Below, piece by piece: positions 44,616-53,115 of a DNA stretch of 64,000 bases. The notes beneath the pieces are model-generated. The model made no database searches, was not told the origin of the DNA, and saw only the letters and a program-made list of their open reading frames with translations. Numbering within the stretch: the first letter of the stretch is position 1; each line of letters opens with the position of its first letter. Source of the DNA: CAYMZZ01 sp964395095 (GTDB lineage: Bacteria > Bacteroidota > Bacteroidia > Chitinophagales > Chitinophagaceae); assembly GCA_964395095.1 (NCBI GenBank), contig CAYMZZ010000003.1, positions 335,925 to 399,924 on the forward strand. The letters are read 5' to 3'. The translations under genes were made by a program, and so were the position numbers.

Positions 44616-46523
44616 ATGAAACGATTTTTGAAATATGCCTGCTTACCCCTCGCGGTTTCCGCCATTATGAGTGGGTGCAGCAAATTTGACGAGGTCAATG
44701 AAGACCCCTTCCTGGTGACGGAAGACCAGGTGCAGGTGGAGTATTTTATCAACAATGCCATTATCGGCTCACAGATGGATCCGCATATCGCGGAAAGGAT
44801 CTTTGTGCTGTACTGGAAAACGGCGGGTCGCCAGCAATTCGGTGGCGGTATATCCTCCGGTGGGTATAACGACGGCTGGAGCAGCGATTACTATGGTGGT
44901 GGATATGGTGGCGGTTGGCTGAATGCCATCACAACCGGTATCCAGGTAGCTGAAAGGCAGATTGCTGCCGGCAACATTAAGGCCTATACCAACAACCTGC
45001 TTCAAATCGCCCGGATCTGGCGCGTGTACCTGATGAGCGAACTGGCCGATACCTTTGGCCCTATTCCCATCAACGCCTTCCAGGGCAAGAACCCTGAGTT
45101 TGTGGACCTGAAGACGGTATATTACCATTTGCTGTCAGAACTGGCCGACGCTTCGCCGAAGCTGGACCTGGCTGCACCCAAACCAGAAGCTAAATTTGAC
45201 CAGGCTTATGGCTTTGATTATACCAAGTGGCAAAAGTTTGCGAATTCGCTTCGTCTTCGCCTGGCCATGCGTCTCTCTGAAGTAGATGCGCCCAAAGCCA
45301 AGGCTGAGTTTGAAGCCGCAGCCGCATTGCCTTTGCTCACCAATATGTCGGAAACCTTCCAGATCCAGGAGAAACCAGGCTGGGATGCTTTGACAGGTGT
45401 GATGACAAGGGAATGGAACTATTTCCAGATGTCGGCCACTTACAATAACCTCGTAAAAGGTTTGGGTGGTGTACTTTCTGAAGATCAGTTGGCCGCCGAC
45501 AAGCATCCTTTCATCAAAGATGCCGACTATATCGGTCTTCGCCTCACCGATCATTTCACCCAAATGACCAATGATCCCGTTGCAGGATACTGGCTGGATG
45601 GTCTTCCTTATTCCATCGATCCCCGTGCTTATAAGACCTATGTAATTCCCGGTGATTACAACAACCCGGATTTCAACTCTTATCCTTCCTGGGATCAAAC
45701 AGCCAAGACTACACAACGCAACCTGCTTGATGCGAGCAACAACGTGGTGAAGACACTGGATGCGCACTATACCTGGAATGCACCCGTGAATGGCGACTGG
45801 GGTCAGAAGGGTGCGCGTAACCAGATTCGTGCTTTCAATGGCGCAATTCCCCGTCACCCCCATAAGTTCCGCAACAGCAGCAGCAAGCGTATCTTCTTTG
45901 CGCCCTGGGAAACACATTTCCTGCTGGCCGAAGCGGCTGTACGCAACTGGGCTACACCCATGACCGGTAAAGCGGCTTATGAAGCCGGAATCGATCAAAG
46001 CTTTGAATACTTTGGTGTATCCAGCTTTGCGTCGGCTTACAAAGCTTCTACCGACTACAACAACTGCGGCACTTCCGTTAGCTGGGATCATACAACAGAA
46101 CCCCCTGCCAACCGCACGGTGGATTACATTAATGGTTATACCAATGCACCGGGAACAACAACGGTTGCTTATCCCAGCAATACGCTGTATCAGAACGGTA
46201 CGGTGAAGAACGATCGCCTCACCAAGATCATTACCCAGAAATTCATCGCCCAGAATCCCTGGTTGCCGTTGGAAACATGGAATGATCATCGTCGCCTGGG
46301 TCTTCCTTTCTTCGAAAACCCGGCTATCGAAAATCCACTGGTAAATATGCCCGCCCTCAACAGTGGCAACTATATGACCAGTAATGTGCGCTTCTTCCCG
46401 CAGCGTGTACGCTATCCCTCCAGCCTGGCCGCCAGCAACCCTGACGGTTACCAACAGGCAGTTGGATTCCTGGGTGGCGAAGATGCCGTACTGACCCCGC
46501 TTTGGTGGGCCAAGAAACCTTAA
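44616..46523 (+). CDS. SusD/RagB family surface lipoprotein
   Basis: A 635-residue lipoprotein (lipobox AIMSGC, C21) of the SusD-like group with TPR-like helices (LQIARIWRVYLMSELADTFGPIPINAF). It caps the SusC channel and binds the substrate at the cell surface. Residues 75-105 form an unusual loop made of Gly, Tyr, Trp and Ser. No enzyme follows; a terminator does, so this unit encodes import only. It is 26 nt after SusC. Confidence 0.93.
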   Translation: MKRFLKYACLPLAVSAIMSGCSKFDEVNEDPFLVTEDQVQVEYFINNAIIGSQMDPHIAERIFVLYWKTAGRQQFGGGISSGGYNDGWSSDYYGGGYGGGWLNAITTGIQVAERQIAAGNIKAYTNNLLQIARIWRVYLMSELADTFGPIPINAFQGKNPEFVDLKTVYYHLLSELADASPKLDLAAPKPEAKFDQAYGFDYTKWQKFANSLRLRLAMRLSEVDAPKAKAEFEAAAALPLLTNMSETFQIQEKPGWDALTGVMTREWNYFQMSATYNNLVKGLGGVLSEDQLAADKHPFIKDADYIGLRLTDHFTQMTNDPVAGYWLDGLPYSIDPRAYKTYVIPGDYNNPDFNSYPSWDQTAKTTQRNLLDASNNVVKTLDAHYTWNAPVNGDWGQKGARNQIRAFNGAIPRHPHKFRNSSSKRIFFAPWETHFLLAEAAVRNWATPMTGKAAYEAGIDQSFEYFGVSSFASAYKASTDYNNCGTSVSWDHTTEPPANRTVDYINGYTNAPGTTTVAYPSNTLYQNGTVKNDRLTKIITQKFIAQNPWLPLETWNDHRRLGLPFFENPAIENPLVNMPALNSGNYMTSNVRFFPQRVRYPSSLAASNPDGYQQAVGFLGGEDAVLTPLWWAKKP

Positions 46524-46572
46524 TAATTCAACTCTTCCCTATTCTCTTTATTAAGCAGTCAGGTTAGGGTTT

Positions 46573-46604
46573 AAGCCGGTTGTGTAAACAGCCGGCTTTT
46601 CTTT
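46573..46604 (+). terminator. Intrinsic terminator after SusCD operon
   Basis: AAGCCGG (46573-46579) and CCGGCTT (46592-46598) form a 7-bp stem, followed by TTCTTTT. It separates the SusCD operon from mutS2. Confidence 0.75.
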
Positions 46605-46633
46605 TGCCTTTACCCTAACTCTTTTTCAGTCCT

Positions 46634-46641
46634 TACCTTTG
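46634..46641 (+). promoter_or_regulatory. -7 promoter box TACCTTTG for mutS2
   Basis: Exact TAnnTTTG match 24 nt before the mutS2 ATG. A TTTG lies 27 nt upstream of it, somewhat far. Confidence 0.6.
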
Positions 46642-46665
46642 CACTCCGAAAAGAGCTGAGCGTAT

Positions 46666-48765
46666 ATGAAACTATTCCCCGAATCGGCGGCATTGCAACT
46701 GGAAATGGATAAGGTGAAGCAACTGCTGGTGAATTATTGTCAGACAGAATGGGCGCGCGAAACCGCCGCGGACCTGCGTGTGCATACCCGGCGCGATTAT
46801 ATAGAAACCGCATTGAGGCAAAGCCATGAATACCATCAGTTGCTGCTGAACGGTATCTATTTTCCCAACGACTATATCCTGAACCTGGCCCGCGAAATCA
46901 AGTTGCTGGGTATTCCCGGCGCAGTGCTCACGGGTGAGGATTTCTTACAGTTTCGCAAGCTGGCGGAAAGTTTAGAAAAGTTGTTTCGCTGGTTCGACCC
47001 CGAAAGGCGAACCGCTTACGGCGCACTTTACAAAGTGCTGGAACCAACGCATTATGAAAAAAAGATCATCGCCCTGATTGATGAAGTAGTGGATGAAAGC
47101 GGTCAGGTCAAAGACGGCGCCAGCGAAGAGTTGAAGCAGATAAGAATGAGCCTTTACCGCAAGCGCAATGAATTGCGGCGGCTCTTTGAAAAGATTGTGG
47201 CAAAGCTGAACAAGCAGGGTTACCTGGCCGAAATTGAAGAGAGCTTCATGAATGGCAGAAGGGTAGTGGCGGTATATGCGGAACAGAAGCGCACAGTAAA
47301 GGGAATTCTGCATGGCGAAAGCGACAGCCGCAAAACGGCCTTTGTGGAACCCGAAGAAACCATTGATCTCAACAATGAAGTGCAGGAACTGGAGAACGAG
47401 GAGCGAAGGGAAGTGTATCGCATCTTGCGTGAACTAACCGCGCGCCTGGCCAGCTATGCACCTTTGCTGAATCAATGGCACTCCATTCTGGGTGAATACG
47501 ATTTTATACGCGCCAAAGCCAAACTGGCCGTGGAGATACGCGGCGAGTTTCCTTCCATCACTGATAAGGCGCATATACACCTGGTGCAGGCTTATCATCC
47601 TTTATTGTACCTCTATAATCAACGAAATCAGAAGCCCACTATACCTGTCAATCTCACCCTTGATGAGAAGAACAGGGTGCTGGTGATCAGCGGACCCAAC
47701 GCGGGTGGTAAAACCGTAACCATGAAAACGGTGGGCCTGTTGCAACTGATGGTACAAAGTGGTTTGCTGGTGCCGGTGCATCCTTCCTCGCAGTTTGGAT
47801 TATTCAAGCAACTGATGATCCATATCGGTGATACGCAAAGCATCGAGTTTGAACTGAGTACCTATAGCAGCCATCTCCTGCACATGAAGCATTTCATGGA
47901 ATTTGCCAATGGCCGCACGCTTTTCTTTATCGATGAATTGGGGAGTGGTAGTGACCCCAGCCTGGGCGGCGCCTTCGCCGAAGTGATATTGCAGGAGCTG
48001 GCCCGTAAGCATGCCTATGGTATTGTAACCACGCATTACCTGAACCTGAAAGTAATGGCGGGCAAAAGAGCCGGCATCATCAATGGCGCCATGGCCTTTG
48101 ATGAGAAGAACCTGATGCCGCAATACAAATTACTAATAGGCAAACCTGGAAGCTCCTATACCTTTTCCATCGCTGAAAGAATTGGCCTTGATAAGGAACT
48201 GATTCGTCGTGCACGCGAGCTGGTGGATAAGGACCAATACCGGCTTGATAAGCTTTTAAACCGCACCGAACAGGACCTGCGCGACCTGGAGAAAAAGGAG
48301 AAAGAGCTCCATGCCTTGATGCGCGAAAATGAAAAGCGAAAAAAGGAAATGGAACAGCTCATGGATCGGGAGAAACACCGCCAGCAGGTGGAGCTGCAAA
48401 AAGAACAGAACCGCATCGCATCGGAGAAATTGGTGTACCTGAAAGATATGGAACGCAAACTTCGCCAGATGCTGATTGAGTGGCGCAAAGAGAAGGATAA
48501 GAATAAAGTGATCAAACAGATGGAAGCGCTCTTGTTTAAAAAGAATGAAACAAAAGCCGCAAGCAAGATGCAGAAAAAAATTGACTCCAAATACCAGGAA
48601 GTGGGCGGCGATATAAAAGTGGGCGACCGTGTAAAAATGAAACGCAATCACCAGGTAGGGGAAGTGATGGAAATAAGGGGCAAAAGGGCAGTGGTGAAAA
48701 TTGGACTATTGCCGATGCAGGTGGAGTTGGGGGATTTGGTGGTGGTGAGGGAGAAGGAGTTGTAA
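46666..48765 (+). CDS. mutS2: MutS2-type ATPase lacking the Smr nuclease domain
   Basis: A 699-residue member of the MutS2 family. The core and clamp (1-290) are followed by the ATPase with Walker A SGPNAGGKTVTMKT, ABC signature-like STYSSHLLHM and Walker B TLFFIDELGSGSDP, and then a long coiled coil (about 520-630, Glu/Lys/Arg-rich) and a KOW-like tail (VGDRVKMKRNHQVGEVMEI). MutS2 proteins are usually near 780-800 residues and end in a Smr endonuclease domain; this one stops right after the KOW-like tail. The stop TAA is supplied by a heptad array, and no Smr remnant follows. It may act on recombination intermediates or collided ribosomes, without nuclease activity in this chain. Confidence 0.9.
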   Translation: MKLFPESAALQLEMDKVKQLLVNYCQTEWARETAADLRVHTRRDYIETALRQSHEYHQLLLNGIYFPNDYILNLAREIKLLGIPGAVLTGEDFLQFRKLAESLEKLFRWFDPERRTAYGALYKVLEPTHYEKKIIALIDEVVDESGQVKDGASEELKQIRMSLYRKRNELRRLFEKIVAKLNKQGYLAEIEESFMNGRRVVAVYAEQKRTVKGILHGESDSRKTAFVEPEETIDLNNEVQELENEERREVYRILRELTARLASYAPLLNQWHSILGEYDFIRAKAKLAVEIRGEFPSITDKAHIHLVQAYHPLLYLYNQRNQKPTIPVNLTLDEKNRVLVISGPNAGGKTVTMKTVGLLQLMVQSGLLVPVHPSSQFGLFKQLMIHIGDTQSIEFELSTYSSHLLHMKHFMEFANGRTLFFIDELGSGSDPSLGGAFAEVILQELARKHAYGIVTTHYLNLKVMAGKRAGIINGAMAFDEKNLMPQYKLLIGKPGSSYTFSIAERIGLDKELIRRARELVDKDQYRLDKLLNRTEQDLRDLEKKEKELHALMRENEKRKKEMEQLMDREKHRQQVELQKEQNRIASEKLVYLKDMERKLRQMLIEWRKEKDKNKVIKQMEALLFKKNETKAASKMQKKIDSKYQEVGGDIKVGDRVKMKRNHQVGEVMEIRGKRAVVKIGLLPMQVELGDLVVVREKEL

Positions 48766-48917
48766 GTTTTAAGTTTTAAGTTGTAAGTTTTAAGTTGGAA
48801 GGGTTTCAGGTATGAGGTTTATGATTAATGAATACCAATTGCATAAACAAAGGAAGCAAAGGTTCTTTTACACTGATCCCAAAACACTTAAAACTTACAA
48901 CTTAAAACTTATAACTT
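48758..48917. repeat. Inverted pair of TAAGTTN heptad arms between convergent genes
   Basis: Arm 48758-48797 includes the mutS2 stop codon; inverse arm 48885-48917 ends 2 nt before the thioesterase stop. The 87-nt centre shows no remnant of a Smr domain or any other gene. Confidence 0.85.
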
Positions 48918-48919
48918 CC

Positions 48920-49432
48920 CTATTTCACAAACAATGCTTTCAATTCTATCGCATCATCCGGTTTCATTTTTCCTCCTAAAATCAGTCTCAACTGCCGGCG
49001 ACGCAGGGCTCCGTCGAATAATTTTTGTTCATCTTCGGTTTCAGCAATCAAAGGAGGAACCTGCCGGGGGCGACGGTTGGGATCGAGCGCTACAAATGTA
49101 TAATAGGCTTCGTTGCTCTTGTATTTGTATTGATGCGTGAGGTCTTCGCCCCACACTTTCATGTGCACTTCCATACTGGAGTTGAAGCTGCGCGTTACCT
49201 TGGCTTCAATATGCACCACATTCCCCAGCTTGATCGGATTTTCGAAGGAGATATTATCTACCGAAGCGGTCACCACCGGCGCATTGCAGTGTTTTTGTGC
49301 CGAAAGGGCGGCCGCAATATCCATCCAGTACATCAGACGCCCGCCCATCAGATTGCCAAAAACATTGGTATCGTTGGGAAGGACCAACTCTGTCATGATC
49401 GTCAGGCTGTCACTCGCTTTGCGTGGGTTCAT
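48920..49432 (-). CDS. Acyl-CoA thioesterase (hotdog fold)
   Basis: A 170-residue hotdog protein similar to YciA/BACH hydrolases, which cleave acyl-CoA to the acid and CoA. FGNLMGGRLMYWMDIAAALSAQKHCNAPVVTASVDNISF is the central helix and catalytic segment (N and D conserved), followed by the strand VVHIEAKVTRSFNSSMEVHMKV. No nearby fatty-acid genes. Confidence 0.9.
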   Translation of the reverse strand: MNPRKASDSLTIMTELVLPNDTNVFGNLMGGRLMYWMDIAAALSAQKHCNAPVVTASVDNISFENPIKLGNVVHIEAKVTRSFNSSMEVHMKVWGEDLTHQYKYKSNEAYYTFVALDPNRRPRQVPPLIAETEDEQKLFDGALRRRQLRLILGGKMKPDDAIELKALFVK

Positions 49433-49451
49433 GTGCTTGTTTGAATTTGCG

Positions 49452-49459
49452 CAAAGATA
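49452..49459 (-). promoter_or_regulatory. -7 promoter box TATCTTTG for the thioesterase gene
   Basis: Exact TAnnTTTG match 19 nt before the ATG, in the short gap after the photolyase-like gene. Confidence 0.6.
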
Positions 49460-49477
49460 AGCACTGGGGGCCTTTAC

Positions 49478-50608
49478 TTAATGCTGCTGTTGCAGTACCG
49501 TTTTTTGCTGAAAATACTGTTGGAGCAGCGGCTGACATTTTTTCCAGTAAGCAAAAAAGGAAGGATAAAAGCCTTTTACTTCCGGAAATAACCAGTCGCG
49601 TTCTTCTTTTATCCCCGGATAATGTTTGAAAGCGGGATGCTGGCGCGAAATAACCTGGGGTACCTCCCTGAGCCGGGGCAGCTCATTCAACTCTCCCACA
49701 AAAACCTGCAGGCCTTCTATATTTTTCGCGAGACCCAAAATAAAATTCATCACTTTTTCGCTGACGGGAAACTCCCTGAAATGCGAGGGCTCCAGCAGCA
49801 ATATTCGGTTGCCGGGTTTGTCGGCATGCCAGATAGGATCCAGGTTATAGGAATTGTACAGATAGAGAGGGAGGGATGGATCCAGTTCCCGCACGGCCGC
49901 CATGGGTAATACGCTGCTGCCGTTAAATTCACCCAAATCTGCCAGTGCCTCGGGCACAGCCAGCAGAGGCAGGGCTTCGTAAGGTAAATCAAGAAAAGTG
50001 TCTTTTTGTTTACTGCCCGTGTATTTGTTGATGTTTTCCTGGTTGCAGTAGTAGGGTTTGGAGGAAAAGCTGCCCGCTACCCATTGCCAGCTACAGATAT
50101 TGCTGGCGATATCGCCGTCGAGCAGGTGGTAGTATAGCCATTGCGCGGGCATTTGCCAGTAGCTGCGCGCGATATTGCAGGCAACACTGGCCAGGTACAT
50201 GCGTACATGATTGTGCATATAACCCGTTTCCTTCAGCTCCTCTATCGACTGATCGATGGCTTCAATGCCCGTGCTTGCATGCAGTATGGCCAATGGAATT
50301 TTGCGGTTCTTTACGCCGGTATAGCGGCGCCGGATATCGTGGTACAAATCATCTTCCAATGATTCCCATACCCGCTGAAAATATTCCCGCCAGGCGAGTT
50401 CCTGCACCAGTTTCTCCGTTTCGCTATAGCTATACCCCTTTTCAATAAGAGCATGCAGCACCCTTCTGGAGCTAATGGCACCTCTCGACAGGTAAGGCGA
50501 AAGATAGGTAACCGCGCCATCGGTATAGTTGCGTGTACGCTCATAGGCAATGGGGTCTACCTGATCAATCCGGTCAAGTATGGAGGCAAAATCAGTGGGA
50601 AAATGCAT
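49478..50608 (-). CDS. Photolyase-like FAD-binding protein, apparently domain-permuted
   Basis: A 376-residue protein (ATG at 50608, MHFPTDFASIL; an ATG at 50638 is possible). Its first 210 residues are the FAD-binding half of class I photolyase/cryptochrome: YLSPYLSRGAISSRRV, QELAWREYFQRVW, ETGYMHNHVRMYLAS, WLYYHLLDGDIASNICSWQWVAGSFSSKPY. The N-terminal alpha/beta antenna half found before this in normal photolyases is missing. Instead, a Rossmann-like piece (NRILLLEPSHFREFPVSEKVMNFIL, LQVFVGELNEL) follows the FAD half. This looks like a circular permutation. No upstream frame can supply the missing half. Third gene of the photolyase cluster. Repair activity is unproven. Confidence 0.8.
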   Translation of the reverse strand: MHFPTDFASILDRIDQVDPIAYERTRNYTDGAVTYLSPYLSRGAISSRRVLHALIEKGYSYSETEKLVQELAWREYFQRVWESLEDDLYHDIRRRYTGVKNRKIPLAILHASTGIEAIDQSIEELKETGYMHNHVRMYLASVACNIARSYWQMPAQWLYYHLLDGDIASNICSWQWVAGSFSSKPYYCNQENINKYTGSKQKDTFLDLPYEALPLLAVPEALADLGEFNGSSVLPMAAVRELDPSLPLYLYNSYNLDPIWHADKPGNRILLLEPSHFREFPVSEKVMNFILGLAKNIEGLQVFVGELNELPRLREVPQVISRQHPAFKHYPGIKEERDWLFPEVKGFYPSFFAYWKKCQPLLQQYFQQKTVLQQQH

Positions 50609-50718
50609 GCTTAAATCGTTTACGAATAAATCATACAACAGTATTTACACTGCTAAGTTGACTCCTGGTTTATCTTATTCTTATTGTTGATAGAGTTGTT
50701 GGATTATGCCAGGAATGC

Positions 50719-50877
50719 TTAAACAGAATCTGTCTTTTTCTTTTGCGCTCTCCGGCAACGCTCGCTGCAAAATTTCACCTGGTCCCAGTCGCGCGCCCAT
50801 TTCTTTCGCCAGCGAAAGGGGCGCTGGCAAACAACACAGATTTTTTCGGGCAGAAATTCTTTCCGGATCGCTTTCAT
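50719..50877 (-). CDS. DUF2256 small zinc-ribbon-like protein, 52 aa
   Basis: A 52-residue basic protein with two CxxC-type knuckles: ICVVCQRPFRWRKKWARDWDQVKFCSERCRR. This is the DUF2256 signature as I know it, and the family is often found beside photolyase/cryptochrome genes. Four cysteines (C14, C17, C37, C41) probably bind zinc. Its ATG overlaps the stop of the upstream PhrB-like gene as ATGA, so translation is coupled. Function unknown; a nucleic-acid contact is plausible from the Arg/Lys content. Confidence 0.9.
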   Translation of the reverse strand: MKAIRKEFLPEKICVVCQRPFRWRKKWARDWDQVKFCSERCRRAQKKKTDSV

Positions 50878-52349
50878 AAAGTATCCAAAAACCGTTCAGC
50901 GTTATGTAAATGCTTGTTCCGTTTATCGGCCGGCATCTGATCAAACTGTCGCAACAGCATCCCCAACCTCGGATTTTGCAAAAAGAAATCGCGATGCACA
51001 TGCATAAAACGCCAGAACAGCCCATCCCATGCTTGCTGCCATTCTCCCTTTTCCCAATCGCCCATTTTCAGTAGATAGTTGCTTCCGCTGATATAGGGTT
51101 TGGTGGTCATGAGTCCTCCATCAGCAAACTGGCTCATACCATATACGTTGGGAACCATCACCCAGTCGTAGGCGTCAATAAAAAAAGCCATAAACCAACG
51201 GTACACTTCATCGGGATCAAATTCGCAAAGCAGCATCAGGTTGCCCAGCACCATCAACCGTTCAATATGATGGCAGTAGGCAGATTGCTTTACACGCCCC
51301 GTTACGGTATCGAAGGGAACCATTCCCGTATGGCCCTGCCAAAACGATTCGGGAATTTTGCGGGTGAAGCCCCAATAGTTTTGAGTACGCTGCTTCCTTC
51401 CTTCGCGGGTGTACAATTGCCGGATGAATTCGCGCCAGCCCAATACCTGTCTTACAAATCCTTCCAGGGAATTCAGGGGAACTTTGAATTCCTTTGCAGC
51501 GTCAAGCGTTTTATTGAGTACATCGCCGGGCAACAACAGGCCTGCGTTCAGGAGGGGCGAAAGCAGGGAATGGTGCAATACCGTTTCCCCTTTGAGCATC
51601 GCGTCTTCGTAGTCGCCGAATTCACGAAAGCGGTGCGCTAAAAAATCATCCAGCCATCGGCGGGCATCAGCAGGCGTAACGGGATAGAAGAAGTCGCCGG
51701 CGGGTCCATAATTCCAGGAAAAATTATCGGAAGCATAGGTTGTTGCGGCCGATATCAACCTGCCTCTCCCGGGTAGTGGAAGGGCGGGTAGTTTTCCGCC
51801 ACGCGGAAACCGCTTTCTGTTTTCGGCATCAAAGCTCCATTTTCCGCCTACAGGTTTGCCGTCGGGCAATAGCAGGATACCCGTTTTTTTTCGTTGCCAG
51901 GTATAGAAGTCAGTTTGAAAATATCGTTTCTGCCGGGCGAAGAATTCATCTGCATCCTTCACCGTCATGAGAAAGGATGGGTTCTCATGGCAAATGAGCT
52001 GAATGCCCGATTCGGCGGCCGATTTTTGTAGGCGTCGCTCCAGCCAGTCGTCATCGGGATTGATGTAGTGGATGGTTTTGATTTCAGCTTTTGCCAGCGA
52101 GGGCATCAACAAACGGATATCACTCAGGCTTTCGGTAGCGGCAATATGCGTAACAACCAATCCTTCCTTTTGCCGGCATTCCGCGAAATGCTGCATGGAG
52201 GCCCTGTGAAAAATGAGCTTATGCGGATGAAAAGAGAATTGCCGAAAGTAGAGTTGTTCTTCCACGAGGTAAAGCCTGTTACTCTTTTTCCAAAGTGGAT
52301 GATCGTCAAAAAGCTGATGCGGGAACACAAGGATCGCTGTCGTGGACAT
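50874..52349 (-). CDS. Cryptochrome/photolyase of the PhrB ((6-4) FeS-BCP) type, without most Fe-S ligands
   Basis: A 491-residue protein (ATG at 52349, MSTTAILVFPHQLFDDHP). The N-terminal alpha/beta domain is 1-150. The C-terminal FAD domain has LEGFVRQVLGWREFIRQLY, SAYCHHIERLMVLGNLML, PNVYGMSQFADGG and TTKPYISGSNYLLKMG, all hallmarks of the PhrB family. Bacterial (6-4) photolyases of this family hold a [4Fe-4S] cluster with four Cys, three of them in the stretch after the KM motif. Here that stretch reads GDWEKGEWQQAWDGLFW, is shorter and contains no Cys; only the Cys in AYCHH remains. The cluster is therefore probably absent. Upstream in-frame residues to 52442 do not belong to the family. 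Confidence 0.87.
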   Translation of the reverse strand: MSTTAILVFPHQLFDDHPLWKKSNRLYLVEEQLYFRQFSFHPHKLIFHRASMQHFAECRQKEGLVVTHIAATESLSDIRLLMPSLAKAEIKTIHYINPDDDWLERRLQKSAAESGIQLICHENPSFLMTVKDADEFFARQKRYFQTDFYTWQRKKTGILLLPDGKPVGGKWSFDAENRKRFPRGGKLPALPLPGRGRLISAATTYASDNFSWNYGPAGDFFYPVTPADARRWLDDFLAHRFREFGDYEDAMLKGETVLHHSLLSPLLNAGLLLPGDVLNKTLDAAKEFKVPLNSLEGFVRQVLGWREFIRQLYTREGRKQRTQNYWGFTRKIPESFWQGHTGMVPFDTVTGRVKQSAYCHHIERLMVLGNLMLLCEFDPDEVYRWFMAFFIDAYDWVMVPNVYGMSQFADGGLMTTKPYISGSNYLLKMGDWEKGEWQQAWDGLFWRFMHVHRDFFLQNPRLGMLLRQFDQMPADKRNKHLHNAERFLDTL

Positions 52350-52398
52350 AGATTGCTCAAACAATTTTTTCAGGTCATTGTTTGACAGAAAAAACTTC

Positions 52399-53115
52399 AT
52401 GGAATCACTGAAAGGTAAACAGGTATTGCTGGCCGGGGCCACAGGAGGAATTGGATCGCAAACGGCGAAATTGTTGGCGCAGGGAGGTGCGAGGCTATTC
52501 CTGGCCGGACGTAACCAGGAGAAGCTGGCATCACTCGCCGCATCCTTGCCCGGGGAAGGACATCAGTATTTTGTTTGGGATGCCTGCGATGAGGAGTCCT
52601 GCAAAAGCATGGCGTATTCTGTTGAAGAAACGGTACCGCAAATCGACATTTTGATAAACGCCAGTGGTATCGGTATTATCAAATCCATGGATAATCTGAG
52701 TTTGGAAGAATTCAGGCGTAGCCTTGATGTGAACCTGACCGGTGCATTTCTGCTGCTAAAGTATTTTCTTCCGGCAATGAAGGAAGCGAAAAAAGGATTG
52801 ATCATCAATATTCCCGGGGTATTGGGCAAAACACCCATGGCAGGCGCCGCAGCATATAGCGCATCAAAGTACGGGTTGATGGGGATGATGCAAAGTGTGC
52901 GGGAAGAAATAAAAAGAACAGAAATAAGAATAACGAATATTTTCCTGGGTGGAGTTGACTCCAACTTTTGGGATTCAATTGACCTGAGAGTACAACGCGA
53001 GAAAATGATAAGGGCCGAAGAAGCGGCCAGAGCTATCTGGTTTCTTTGTCAGCAACCCGCATCGGGTGTAGTGAGTGAGATGGTGTTGCAGCCGTTTAAT
53101 CATCAGGCAATTTGA
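52399..53115 (+). CDS. Short-chain dehydrogenase/reductase
   Basis: A 238-residue NAD(P)-dependent SDR from the ATG at 52399. Cofactor motif GATGGIG (13-19), NASG (87-90), catalytic Y153 and K157 (YSASK). The serine normally found 13 residues before the tyrosine is Gly140 (sequence INIPGVLG), so catalysis may be altered. Divergent from the photolyase cluster with only 49 nt between starts, so the genes probably share a control region; SDR genes near cryptochromes occur elsewhere, to my knowledge. Substrate unknown. The stop TGA is followed directly by a heptad arm. Confidence 0.88.
   Translation: MESLKGKQVLLAGATGGIGSQTAKLLAQGGARLFLAGRNQEKLASLAASLPGEGHQYFVWDACDEESCKSMAYSVEETVPQIDILINASGIGIIKSMDNLSLEEFRRSLDVNLTGAFLLLKYFLPAMKEAKKGLIINIPGVLGKTPMAGAAAYSASKYGLMGMMQSVREEIKRTEIRITNIFLGGVDSNFWDSIDLRVQREKMIRAEEAARAIWFLCQQPASGVVSEMVLQPFNHQAI

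Noticed and set aside
45135..46454. 439-codon open frame opposite the SusD gene
   Set aside because: Antisense shadow; the SusD frame has lipobox and family motifs.
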